This document shows, piece after piece, positions 1 to 11,762 of a DNA stretch of 64,000 nucleotides (its first letter is position 1; each line of letters starts with the position of its first letter). The position numbers were made by a program, and so were the translations under genes. The DNA comes from Tragulus kanchil. Lineage: Eukaryota; Chordata; Mammalia; Artiodactyla; Tragulidae. The stretch spans positions 100,804,794 through 100,868,793 of the forward strand of contig JAIOJX010000032.1 of assembly GCA_022376925.1 (NCBI GenBank). The letters are read 5' to 3'. The notes under the pieces are model-generated. The model was not told where the DNA came from. It ran no database searches and worked only from the letters and a program-made list of their open reading frames with translations.

Positions 1-513
1 GAACAGCATCTGCAAAGTCCCTGATGTAGAAGAGTGGATTGCATCCTTGCAAAACAGAGAGGAGGCTAGAGTGGTTAAGAGTGTAGTGAGGGAGGAAGAG
101 GGTCTCAGGAAGGAGTTTGGAGAGGTTGTTAGGGGTGAGAGCATACAGGCAAGGCTTCGAAGGCTTTGTTGTTAAATTAAAACCCAAAGCAGAATTGTGA
201 CAAGGTCTATATTATCTTTTTAAAAGATCATCCTGGCTGCTGTGTGGAGAATAGACTGTTAGAAGGACCAGAGAAAGATGACAGTCAATGTTTTAAAGAA
301 TTAATCAGAGTGACTATATGCCACAGGGAACTCAACTTCGTGCTCTGTGGTGACCTGAATGGGAAGGAAATCCAAAAAAGAGGGAATGTATATTTACATA
401 GAGCTGACTCACTTTGCTGTAGAGTAGAAACTAACAAAATTTTAAAGCAACTATGCTCCAATAAAAAATTAATGTTAAAAAAGTCTATTCACTTGGTAGT
501 CATAATAATAAAG
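1..513. other. Non-coding flank, no gene seen
   Basis: AT-rich single-copy sequence. A 98-codon open frame at 244-540 has no recognisable family and runs into the duplicated block; I see no exon here. The sequence lies 5' of the first candidate exon and is presumably an intron of the same gene. Confidence 0.5.
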
Positions 514-2804
514 GAAAATTACCAAGTTGAAAAGAAATAAAGAATAAGTGAGAGCTTGTGGAAAGGACATTGGAGGTAAGGATATTATAATCAGAACCAC
601 ACATACAAAAGCACAGAGGCAGGAAACATCTTGGTGCTTTCAGAAACCACAGTAATTTGACATAATTAGAATGTACAGTGGAAGTCTGTATAGCATGTAA
701 TAATAGTTCAACCAATGCTGGCCGATTTATAGAATGGACATAGATGATTCTTAGTTGGAGACTCAATTATATGCAGTCTGTTTTGTTCTTTTCCAAATTC
801 TTGGGTGTAGCTCACCTTTGTGTCTACAAACCTTTGAAAGCAGGGAGAGAATCAAATACTTCTTTCTGATTAGCCACATAGTTGAAATTTGTTTAAATTG
901 AATAGCACAGTAATATTTGAAAACAAAATCAAAAGAGTGTTATAAGGAGTTAAGAGCATAGACTTTTGGGATCAGATAGCCTTGGGTTTATATTTTGAGC
1001 TCCACACTAGCTGTGTGATCTTAGAAGAGTTATTTAATATCTCTGGGCCTTCTATTTCCTCACATGGGAAAATGGAGAAAGCAATAAATCCTACCAATTA
1101 GGGTTGCTGTGAGGACCGAGATAAAGATCTATAATTCCACAAAGTGCCCAGCAACACTGATAAATGGCAGTGATTTGTCGTGTGTTTGGAGTAGTAGGGC
1201 TTGCAGCAAGGTCTAGGGATGCAGGTAGCAGCTGGGTTCAGGAGTTCCATCTCCTAAGAAAACCTGCCAGGAACTCAGAGGGTGACCCTGCCCACTTCCT
1301 CAAACAAATACTCTCAGATATAATGGCCCACCTCAAAACGGACACCCTGAAATTCTAAATTCAGGTATTTTAAAGCTTTACCTTAATAATGAAAATAAGG
1401 ACTTGAGGTCATCTTTTATTCCTGCTGAGAAAGTTGCCACTGGATTATTGAGAAATTGCTTAGCGGTTGCATTAGTAGAAGTCAGGATGCTTTTAAAGAG
1501 TCATTCCTAAGTTCACCAGTGATTTTATTGATTCTGCCTTAACCTCAAAATACAGGTTAAATAATACTGTTGTTACGAGTGATAGTGTCAGACACAGAGA
1601 AGTATAGCAGCTGCCTTGTCACATGTTCCCCATGTACTGGATCAGCCTAACAATGTATCTGAAGAAAATTACCAAGTTGAAAAGAAATAAAGAATAAGTG
1701 AGAGCTTGTGGAAAGGACATTGGAGGTAAGGATATTATAATCAGAACCACACATACAAAAGCACAGAGGCAGGAAACATCTTGGTGCTTTCAGAAACCAC
1801 AGTAATTTGACATAATTAGAATGTACAGTGGAAGTCTGTATAGCATGTAATAATAGTTCAACCAATGCTGGCCGATTTATAGAATGGACATAGATGATTC
1901 TTAGTTGGAGACTCAATTATATGCAGTCTGTTTTGTTCTTTTCCAAATTCTTGGGTGTAGCTCACCTTTGTGTCTACAAACCTTTGAAAGCAGGGAGAGA
2001 ATCAAATACTTCTTTCTGATTAGCCACATAGTTGAAATTTGTTTAAATTGAATAGCACAGTAATATTTGAAAACAAAATCAAAAGAGTGTTATAAGGAGT
2101 TAAGAGCATAGACTTTTGGGATCAGATAGCCTTGGGTTTATATTTTGAGCTCCACACTAGCTGTGTGATCTTAGAAGAGTTATTTAATATCTCTGGGCCT
2201 TCTATTTCCTCACATGGGAAAATGGAGAAAGCAATAAATCCTACCAATTAGGGTTGCTGTGAGGACCGAGATAAAGATCTATAATTCCACAAAGTGCCCA
2301 GCAACACTGATAAATGGCAGTGATTTGTCGTGTGTTTGGAGTAGTAGGGCTTGCAGCAAGGTCTAGGGATGCAGGTAGCAGCTGGGTTCAGGAGTTCCAT
2401 CTCCTAAGAAAACCTGCCAGGAACTCAGAGGGTGACCCTGCCCACTTCCTCAAACAAATACTCTCAGATATAATGGCCCACCTCAAAACGGACACCCTGA
2501 AATTCTAAATTCAGGTATTTTAAAGCTTTACCTTAATAATGAAAATAAGGACTTGAGGTCATCTTTTATTCCTGCTGAGAAAGTTGCCACTGGATTATTG
2601 AGAAATTGCTTAGCGGTTGCATTAGTAGAAGTCAGGATGCTTTTAAAGAGTCATTCCTAAGTTCACCAGTGATTTTATTGATTCTGCCTTAACCTCAAAA
2701 TACAGGTTAAATAATACTGTTGTTACGAGTGATAGTGTCAGACACAGAGAAGTATAGCAGCTGCCTTGTCACATGTTCCCCATGTACTGGATCAGCCTAA
2801 CAAT
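514..2804 (+). repeat. Tandem duplication 1 (1150-bp unit, two copies)
   Basis: Bases 514-1655 recur at 1664-2804, essentially unchanged. An 8-bp unmatched spacer separates the copies. The content is non-coding, with a MIR-like remnant near 945-1170 and again near 2095-2320. The right part overlaps the next duplication, so 1270-1655 exists three times. Confidence 0.95.
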
Positions 2805-4728
2805 TTCTGAAAAATATCATGCAACACCTACTTTTAAGCTCCTTGACCTTCACCATCACCCTGGGCTTCATCATTTTCATTTCCCAGCTTCTCTTTGTTC
2901 TAGAGTGACCTGTAGTTCCAAGGAAAAGACGAATGGACCAGGAATGAGAAGGCCTGTTTTCCCGACCCCAGTGGTGCTGTCTTGGCGAGTTACTGACGCT
3001 CTCTGAGCCTCACTTTCCACCTGTGTTAAATACCTCATAGTGTTACTGAGAGGATTCAAGGAGAGAACTGATACAACATTAGTATGAATAGAGTTTGGTC
3101 AAATGAGGGGATGTGAGTTCGTGAATGAAAAACCTCAGAGCTTCCGTACTTTCCTGTCTTCGGCGCACAGGATTGTCTCTCATCATGGCTTAGTGTCATA
3201 GTTGGTTGGGTCCTCTGGGGTCCTCTGCAGTCTGTGCCTGTGACCTCCTGCAGTGATGACTTCCATTGCCGTGGAGCTGCTCCTACTCTGGCCTCAGCTG
3301 GCCCTTCCCACTTTCCATTCTCATTCTATAACAGAGTGAATAGGACCCAAGATTCTGGACCCAAATATCCCGCTTCTAATTTTTACTTTGCTGCTTACTC
3401 CTCTGTGACCTGGATTGGGCCTCAGTGTTTTAGTTTGAACATGGACAAAATGATAGTATCTTCATAAGATCGAGTGAGGATCAAATAAATTGAGAAATAT
3501 GCTTGCAACAGTGCCCAACACACAATAAAGGCACAAAACTTTATCTATAATTATTGTTAAATGCCCTTTGAATAAGGAACTCAGAGGGTGACCCTGCCCA
3601 CTTCCTCAAACAAATACTCTCAGATATAATGGCCCACCTCAAAACGGACACCCTGAAATTCTAAATTCAGGTATTTTAAAGCTTTACCTTAATAATGAAA
3701 ATAAGGACTTGAGGTCATCTTTTATTCCTGCTGAGAAAGTTGCCACTGGATTATTGAGAAATTGCTTAGCGGTTGCATTAGTAGAAGTCAGGATGCTTTT
3801 AAAGAGTCATTCCTAAGTTCACCAGTGATTTTATTGATTCTGCCTTAACCTCAAAATACAGGTTAAATAATACTGTTGTTACGAGTGATAGTGTCAGACA
3901 CAGAGAAGTATAGCAGCTGCCTTGTCACATGTTCCCCATGTACTGGATCAGCCTAACAATTTCTGAAAAATATCATGCAACACCTACTTTTAAGCTCCTT
4001 GACCTTCACCATCACCCTGGGCTTCATCATTTTCATTTCCCAGCTTCTCTTTGTTCTAGAGTGACCTGTAGTTCCAAGGAAAAGACGAATGGACCAGGAA
4101 TGAGAAGGCCTGTTTTCCCGACCCCAGTGGTGCTGTCTTGGCGAGTTACTGACGCTCTCTGAGCCTCACTTTCCACCTGTGTTAAATACCTCATAGTGTT
4201 ACTGAGAGGATTCAAGGAGAGAACTGATACAACATTAGTATGAACAGAGTTTGGTCAAATGAGGGGATGTGAGTTCGTGAATGAAAAACCTCAGAGCTTC
4301 CGTACTTTCCTGTCTTCGGCGCACAGGATTGTCTCTCATCATGGCTTAGTGTCATAGTTGGTTGGGTCCTCTGGGGTCCTCTGCAGTCTGTGCCTGTGAC
4401 CTCCTGCAGTGATGACTTCCATTGCCGTGGAGCTGCTCCTACTCTGGCCTCAGCTGGCCCTTCCCACTTTCCATTCTCATTCTATAACAGAGTGAATAGG
4501 ACCCAAGATTCTGGACCCAAATATCCCGCTTCTAATTTTTACTTTGCTGCTTACTCCTCTGTGACCTGGATTGGGCCTCAGTGTTTTCGTTTGAACATGG
4601 ACAAAATGATAGTATCTTCATAAGATCGAGTGAGGATCAAATAAATTGAGAAATATGCTTGCAACAGTGCCCAACACACAATAAAGGCACAAAAACTTTA
4701 TCTATAATTATTGTTAACATGCCCTTTG
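2420..4728 (+). repeat. Tandem duplication 2 (1156-bp unit, chained to 1)
   Basis: Bases 2420-3571 recur at 3576-4728 with two substitutions (for example tagagt versus cagagt near 3087/4243) and one-base indels near the right end. A MIR-like element in reverse sense (about 3330-3540) is included. There are no exons. Confidence 0.95.
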
Positions 4729-4819
4729 TGAATGAGACCAGTGGTTTGACAAAGTAGCTTCAGTTAATAATATTACTCCCCAAACTAGGATCACTTTAAT
4801 AATGTATACCTGATCATTG

Positions 4820-5305
4820 TATTAGGGTTCTCCAGAGAAAAAGAACCAGTAGGGTATATATTTTATGTGTGTGTATATATATATATATGACTCACACATT
4901 TATGGAGCCATAAATAAGAAGTCATAAGCTAAGAAGTCCCATGATACGCCATAGGAAAGCCAATTCCTGTTTGCAGAAGTCAATTCCACATCCAACAACC
5001 TGAAAGCCAGTGCTATAAATCCCACTCCAAGGGCAGAAGAAGATGAGTTGACATGACCCAGATCAACAAGTGAGGCAGGAAAAATGGAGTAAATTCTTCT
5101 TTCCTCCTTCTTATGTTCTATTCACACCCTCAGTGGACTGCGTGATGCCTACTCACATTAGGGAGGGCAGTCTGCCATACTGAGCCCACTAACTTACATG
5201 CCAATTTCATCCAGAAACACCCTCCAAACAACTCCAGAAATAATATTTATCAGGGCACTCTGTAACCAGTCAAGATGACACATAATATTAACCATCCATT
5301 AGTCT
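4820..5305. repeat. Old interspersed repeat, family uncertain
   Basis: The segment from attagggttctccagag to gacacataatattaaccatc has the start and end of a widespread mammalian repeat that I recognise but cannot name with certainty. A short (TA)n tract at 4873-4887 lies inside it. No coding potential. Confidence 0.5.
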
Positions 5306-5585
5306 TTTGTGGACCTTACATAGAAAGAGCTGGGTTACCCATTTATGAATTACAAATAATACCTACTGTCCGGGACTGAATGACATTGTTTGTTGTTGCT
5401 GCTGCTGCTGCAGAGTCATAGTAGACTCTAAAGTTATGAAACATGCAAAGGTAGGAAGAGGCATACATACACGTGCTTACATGGGTATATACATAAGCAT
5501 CTATAGGATGCATAAAATATGTGGGCACCATACGCAGTAATGCGTATGTAGAGGTGTATGTGTGTTCTGTAAAAATCGTAGGAGT

Positions 5586-5901
5586 AGGGGCTTCCCTGGT
5601 GGTCCAGTGGGTAAGGACACCGCTTTGCAGTACAAGGGGCGCCAGTTCGATCCCTGGCCTGGGAAGATCCCACGTGCTGCAGAGCAACTGGACTGATGTG
5701 TCCAATTACCGAGCCGGAGCTCTGGGGCGCATGCGCCCAGAGCCGGCGCTCTGCGACGACAGAGGCCACTGTGATGGGAGGCCCACAGGAGCCAAAGAAC
5801 AAAGACAGGTGAAAATAGAGAAAGACCAATAGAAGTGGACCGCCTGCTCCCCTCCCTCCCCACCCCCCATAAATAAATAAAAATAAATCTTTTAAAAAAA
5901 G
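5586..5901 (+). mobile_element. Young tRNA-derived ruminant SINE (CHR-like), full length
   Basis: The element starts gggcttccctggtggtccag, has a tRNA-like head (gttcgatccctgg box) and ends in an aataaataaa/poly-A tail. Flanking target-site duplications atcgtaggagt at 5575-5585 and 5902-5912 match perfectly, so the insertion is recent. The body contains gagccggagctctgg and a gcgcatgcgc palindrome shared with other copies in the window. The exact subfamily name is uncertain. Confidence 0.88.
5727..5736. promoter_or_regulatory. NRF1-like palindrome inside SINE
   Basis: gcgcatgcgc is a perfect palindrome and equals the core of the NRF1 consensus; in this copy the dyad extends to gggcgcatgcgccc. 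Site function is inference. Confidence 0.35.
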
Positions 5902-6305
5902 ATCGTAGGAGTGGGATAACCGATGGTAGAGGTGGGAGAAGCTGAAGTCCAAGGGGTGGAAATGGTCGTAAACAGTACAGAAGTGGCAGCAGTGAGCTCT
6001 TAAGGCCAAGCACTGTGCTGAACACAGCTCAGTGACAGCCACCCCATCCTCATCACAAAGCGGATGAAAGGAAGGAGAGACTTGGATCCAACTGTGTGTC
6101 CAGGGTCACAGCCAGGTAAAGCTGGCTGGAGTTGTAGAGATTTCACCCCAAACCTCTATTTCCAGAAGTCTGTGTCTCCTTATAGCCATTCTGGTCAATT
6201 GCTTCATCTTTAACCATTATCTAATATTTAGAAGACAGAGGTTAGAATAGCTTATGAGGAAAAAAATACTTTAAAATATTTCATGCATTTTTGTGAACCT
6301 GGCAC

Positions 6306-6392
6306 AAATGGATTTTGAGATCCATTTTAGATAGAATGGATGCCATTTTTTGAATGACTCAAATGGAGTCATTTGATTCAAGAATTAATTCT
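6306..6392. other. Cluster of short inverted repeats
   Basis: Three dyads lie in 87 bp: aaatggat/atccattt (6306-6313 and 6320-6327), aatgactc/gagtcatt (6353-6360 and 6366-6373) and the self-complementary agaattaattct (6381-6392). A further aatggat at 6335-6341 can pair with atccatt. The segment lies about 200 bp upstream of the candidate cassette exon. Confidence 0.5.
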
Positions 6393-6586
6393 TTCATGGA
6401 AGAATTTCTTAGGGTAAAATCCTGTGGGGAGAGTAGTCTTATAAGAAGTCCTTGGAAATAGCGACTTTCCCACTTTCCGGGTAATTGAGAGATCAGATGG
6501 TCTCATCCTTCCTTGTCACTAGGAACCTGTAGAATGTCACAGGGAGCAACTGCTGGCTAAGCTACAACTTTTCTTCCTGTTTCCAG

Positions 6587-6661
6587 AATTGGTGGACCAT
6601 TGGAAAAAATGAAAGAGGTTGGATTTTCAACTTGGGTCCAGACCCCTAATAAAACAAATGG
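6587..6661 (+). CDS. FYB2: Candidate FYB2 cassette exon, 75 bp
   Basis: A pyrimidine-rich acceptor ending in cag at 6586 and a perfect gtaagt donor at 6662 bracket a stop-free 75-bp segment. It reads IGGPLEKMKEVGFSTWVQTP, then NKTN, with its first base completing the previous codon and two bases left over. Those two bases plus the first t of the exon at 14803 give Gly, so the frame continues into that exon. The exon is symmetric and can be skipped without changing frame. From memory, human FYB2 has no obvious counterpart before EEPHNYEATIS, so this may be a lineage-specific cassette or a well-formed pseudo-exon. No domain is recognisable. Transcript support would decide. Confidence 0.45.
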
Positions 6662-7473
6662 GTAAGTAGAGCTCACCTGGTTTTGCTTTCTATTTTTAAA
6701 TGCAAGCTCTTTAGGTTTTTCCCTCACTGTCTTGTAGTAGAACTTTTTGACTTTGCCCTCATACAGTGTGGCACAGAAGATGAGAAAGGAAACATACCTG
6801 TCAGGCAGTTTCCATTACCTGTAACTCAGTTACTCCATCACCAAACCTCTGACGACCCGATGAAGAAATTAAGGATCTGAGAAGCTAACTGCTTGAGATC
6901 ACATGACCAGTAAGAGGTAGATGGGATGAATCTAGGTACAGTGTCCAGCCTGTAGGAAATCCTCTACAACTCACAGCTGATCCTGTCATTTACTGTTTGA
7001 CCAAGTATTTGAATGAACTGTGTGAGCTGCTTCCCTAGCAGGTTGATGAACTGTTTTCTCCAAAGGAGGGTGGTGGCCCGGGGATGGACATGGCAAATGG
7101 AAACAATCATGAGAGGAGGTCATAGGTCTGCGTTTCATCCAGAGGGACCACAAATTGTTCAAAAATCTGTTTAGAAGGCAGGCTTCCATGGGTCTAAATG
7201 CAGCTAGAAAATACTTGCTTTTATAAGTCACCTTTAATATGTGCACTGCATTTACAGAGTTCTTGTTTCTCCAGAACATAATGTTCAGGTATCATTAAGA
7301 AACATTCACATTTATTATGTAATATTTAGATTATTAGAGGTTTTCTACAAGAAAGGCAAGAAAGATAAAAACCTGATGTTATGCAAGTAGTAAAAGGAAC
7401 TTTCCAAAATGCAAGCCTCGACATTTTCTTTTTAAATACTGTGGTTTTTATAATAAAATTACAATTTTCCAGC

Positions 7474-9674
7474 ACAATTTTCGTGGAATGCTTGTATGCA
7501 GAGGGAAAACATTTCATTTCATATTTATAGTACACCGTTAAAGTAGATTTTATTATTACTATTTTGTGGAGTAGGAAGCTGAGGATTTAAGCTATTTGTT
7601 CAACACTTTAAAGCTAGAAAATGGAAGAGAGAAAATGCAAATTCAGATCTGTCTGATCCCAAGCTCTAAGTCCGACTGTAATTCTGTGTTGCGTCCCAAT
7701 GATGTGTAAAATCCTAGAGACAGACTATACATGAATTTTTTTTTTATTTATTGGAGTATGGTTGATTTACAATGTTGCATTCGTTTCAGGTGTACAGCGA
7801 AGTTACTGTTATACACCTTTTACAGAGTTTTGTTGTTTACAGCTATACATAATCCCAAGTCAGTCATAGGTACATCCCTGACCCCCTCCCACCTGAGCCC
7901 CCCTCCTTCCCCTCCCGTCCCACCCACCCCCCCAGGTTGTTGCATAGCCCCCATGTAAGTTCCCTCAGTCTTACAGCTTATTCACAATGGTTATCTTTTT
8001 TACATATGATAGTGTAGGTTTCCACAGACTGTGCATGAATATTTTAATAAAGCTGGAAACAAACTGAAGCATAAATATATTTAAAGTATAGAACTATTTC
8101 CAAACTCATTATATTGACCTGTCATGCTAAATCAAGGTAGATCTCAGATCTTGTTTTAATGGACCAGGAAAAAGATAAAAAGACATTCTCAGGTAGCAAA
8201 AAGAAAATTTAAATACATGTACAGTATCTTTTTTCCCTTTTAACATAAATCCTAGGAGTGTCTTTCTATAAAGACAATTGATCTGAAAAATGACTCTTTT
8301 TTTACAGTCTGCTGAAATTCTTTCTGATCATCTGAACTCAGATATTTATTCATTTCTGACACAAGTAGTTCAAGAAATTGATTAGATATCTTCTTTCAAC
8401 ATTGCCCCAGATTGTTTCTAATTAATAAAGTTAATTTACCATAGACCCATGGAGATTGTTAGGCCACTGGAGCATAAGATACATGGCATAGTCTATAATT
8501 TAAGAACATTTCTCTCGATTATTTTATCTAAGAGGAAGAGAACAAAATAGGGCAAATGATTGATGTGTTAGAGTACAATTTTCGTGGAATGCTTGTATGC
8601 AGAGGGAAAACATTTCATTTCATATTTATAGTACACCGTTAAAGTAGATTTTATTATTACTATTTTGTGGAGTAGGAAGCTGAGGATTTAAGCTATTTGT
8701 TCAACACTTTAAAGCTAGAAAATGGAAGAGAGAAATGCAAATTCAGATCTGTCTGATCCCAAGCTCTAAGTCCGACTGTAATTCTGTGTTGCGTCCCAAT
8801 GATGTGTAAAATCCTAGAGACAGACTATACATGAATTTTTTTTTTATTTATTGGAGTATGGTTGATTTACAATGTTGCATTCGTTTCAGGTGTACAGCGA
8901 AGTTACTGTTATACACCTTTTACAGAGTTTTGTTGTTTACAGCTATACATAATCCCAAGTCAGTCATAGGTACATCCCTGACCCCCTCCCACCTGAGCCC
9001 CCTCCTTCCCTCCCGTCCCACCCCCCCCCCAGGTTGTTGCATAGCCCCCATGTAAGTTCCCTCAGTCTTACAGCTTATTCACAATGGTTATCTTTTTTAC
9101 ATATGATAGTGTAGGTTTCCACAGACTGTGCATGAATATTTTAATAAAGCTGGAAACAAACTGAAGCATAAATATATTTAAAGTATAGAACTATTTCCAA
9201 ACTCATTATATTGACCTGTCATGCTAAATCAAGGTAGATCTCAGATCTTGTTTTAATGGACCAGGAAAAAGATAAAAAGACATTCTCAGGTAGCAAAAAG
9301 GAAAATTTAAATACATGTACAGTATCTTTTTTCCCTTTTAACATAAATCCTAGGAGTGTCTTTCTATAAAGACAATTGATCTGAAAAATGACTCTTTTTT
9401 TACAGTCTGCTGAAATTCTTTCTGATCATCTGAACTCAGATATTTATTCATTTCTGACACAAGTAGTTCAAGAAATTGATTAGATATCTTCTTTCAACAT
9501 TGCCCCAGATTGTTTCTAATTAATAAAGTTAATTTACCATAGACCCATGGAGATTGTTAGGCCACTGGAGCATAAGATACATGGCATAGTCTATAATTTA
9601 AGAACATTTCTCTCGATTATTTTATCTAAGAGGAAGAGAACAAAATAGGGCGGAAATGATTGATGTGTTAGAGT
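7474..9674 (+). repeat. Tandem duplication 3 (about 1101-bp unit)
   Basis: Bases 7474-8573 recur at 8575-9674. Differences are mostly length changes in homopolymers (gaaaatg/gaaatg, the C-rich run near 7900/9000) and a 2-bp loss beside the inner junction. The content is intronic, with an L1 3'-end fragment in each copy. Confidence 0.95.
7728..8030 (-). mobile_element. Ruminant L1 3'-UTR fragment
   Basis: The sequence begins ttttttttttatttattggagtatgg and runs through ttgatttacaatgttg, gtgtacagcgaagt, a C-rich tract and gttgttgcatagccccc. This is the reverse complement of the 3' end of a ruminant L1. It is duplicated at about 8828-9125 by the tandem duplication. Confidence 0.65.
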
Positions 9675-10786
9675 TCATAATTTTTCCTCTTCAGCAAATG
9701 GACTACTCATACATCTCTTAAAATATTATGGAGATTATGAAAGAAAAACCTGAAATATCCAAAGCAGTCAAACATAGATGGGGAGACAATTGAATGGAAT
9801 GTGCTTATCATATAAAATAAATGTAGGGAAACAAAGTAAAGAGATAAGTCCAACCTTTCCATTGTCTCTAACAGCTATAGGAACACGGGGGAAATCTGGA
9901 AGAATACCAAAATGCAGAGAGCTCACTTGTGCAACAGTGGGAGGACTAAGGGTGATTTTTTTCACCTCTCTCCTATCCACAGTCGAATGAGGAAGTGATT
10001 TCCGTTTGCTGTGGATACAGTTGAAGCCCTCTTCCTTCCACTCCCTAGTCCTGTTTCTCTCTCTTCCTTGAGCAACTCCAATAATGAATGTTAAAGTGTG
10101 TCCATTTGTATTTCTTAGTCTTTAGCTACAAACTCAGATATCTGTTAAAAGATATCATATTTTACATTTTTGTATAAACAACATCTTATTGATCCCTCCG
10201 AAAGTTGAATTTTTTCTAACCTGCCTCAATCTATGCTGATTCATGTACAACTAGCTATAATTGCATATTTGATGTATTTCGTCATGTGAATGTATCACAG
10301 TGGGTGTATTTTCTTACTGTAGGGCACTGAGATTGTTCTGTATTTTCACATTGTCAGATGATATTGCAGTGATCATCAAAATGTGTTTCCAGATGAATGT
10401 AAGCAAGTTTCTCTAGGCTCTTTACTTAAAGTACAAATTGCTAAACAATAGTGAATAAGGAACTTCCTTTTTACTATTAATAGATACTGAAAAATTATTA
10501 CCCAAAATGGCTGTACTCTCAAACCAGTATAAAGAGTTTCTCTTTCTTCTTCTTCTTGCCAAATGCCATGTGATTTTCCGATTTGGGGATTCTTGCTAAA
10601 TTGATGGATGTGAACCAAATTCTCATTGTCTTGACTCCTCCATTTCCCTGTTTGACCATAAGGTTGCAAGTTTTCTTTTGCAAACTATTTAGTTTTTTTC
10701 TGTGATGTCTATCATGTCTTTTTATCCAATTTTCTATGGATTTGTCTTTCTCCTATTTCAGTTGTTACCAATGGAGTTTATTTAAA
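9675..10786. other. Intronic sequence, nothing recognised
   Basis: AT-rich single-copy DNA. Overlapping open frames on both strands near 9770-9990 and 10376-10669 match no family and lack splice context joining the FYB2 frame. No repeat was identified. Confidence 0.5.
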
Positions 10787-10950
10787 AAAAAAAAAACTTT
10801 TATTTATTTATTTTTGGCTGTGCTGGGTCTTTGTTGATGTGTGGGTTTAGCTGCTCCGTGGTATGTGGGATCTTACCGGATCAGGGCTCGAACCTGTGTC
10901 TCCTGCATTGGCAGACGGGTTCTTATCCACTGAGCCACAAGGGAAGCCCC
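10787..10950 (-). mobile_element. tRNA-derived ruminant SINE fragment
   Basis: Reverse orientation: poly-A/ttatttattta tail first, then ggctgtgctgggtctt, and ending in gagccacaagggaagcccc, the reverse complement of the SINE head. Confidence 0.75.
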
Positions 10951-11404
10951 ACCAATGGTGTTTAGATATCAACTGAAGTTTATTACATATCACCATTAAG
11001 TGTGATATTGGCATTTAACCTAGTTGAGAGAGTTTATCAACATGATTTTTTTTGAGTTTTTAACTCTCATTGTTTCAGTGAGATTCATTGCAGTGATAGA
11101 TTTTCTGATGTTGAGCCATCCTTGAAATCTTGGAATAAATTTTAGTTATTCTTGAGTTAATTTTAATACTGATTCATTTATTTAGTAGTTAGTGAGTTTA
11201 AGCTGAAATTTCTTAAGTGAAGCTAGGCTTTATTTTTAATTTATTGTTTGATTATTTTGTGGTTTTTATATCAAAATTTCACTATTCTGAAAATTAGTAG
11301 TTTTTCTCTTTTTATACCCTCTGAAACTTTGCTAAGAATTTCTCATAAAACATAGTGGAGGAAAAGGAGAGTGATGCATTGAGTATGGAAGTGGAAGTAC
11401 TATT

Positions 11405-11762
11405 ATTTTTTAATCTTTTTTATTTATTTTTATTTTTTGGCTATTCTGGGTTTTCACTGCTGCTGCAGGCTCTTCTCTAGTTACAGGGAGTGGGGGCTAC
11501 TCTCTAGTTAAGGTGAGTAGGCTCCTTGTTGTGGTGACTTCTCTTATTGTGGAACTCGGGCTCCAGAGCACATGGGCTTCAGTAGTTGTGGCACATGGCC
11601 TCAGTGGTTGTGGCTCTGAGGCTCCAGAGCACAGGCTCAATAGTTGTGGCTCATGGGCTCAGCTGCTCTGCAGCATGTGAGATCTGCCTGGATCAGGGAT
11701 TGAACCCGTGTCTCCTGCATTGGCAGGCAAACTCTCTACCACTGAGCTACCAGGGAAGCTCA
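11405..11762 (-). mobile_element. CHR-type ruminant SINE
   Basis: Tail ttatttttattttttggct, internal repeats of agttgtggc(t/a)catgg, and the head ctaccagggaagct at the right end. The right half is repeated at 12675-12836 by the tandem duplication. A (GT)-rich tract follows near 11980. Confidence 0.8.

Noticed and set aside
514..4728. Biological tandem repeat array or satellite
   Set aside because: Only two or three copies per unit, with different units across the window and error-rich joins; assembly redundancy fits better.
5434..6042. 202-codon open frame on the - strand
   Set aside because: It runs through an inverted young SINE and its flanks; the peptide recurs in other SINE copies. Not a gene.
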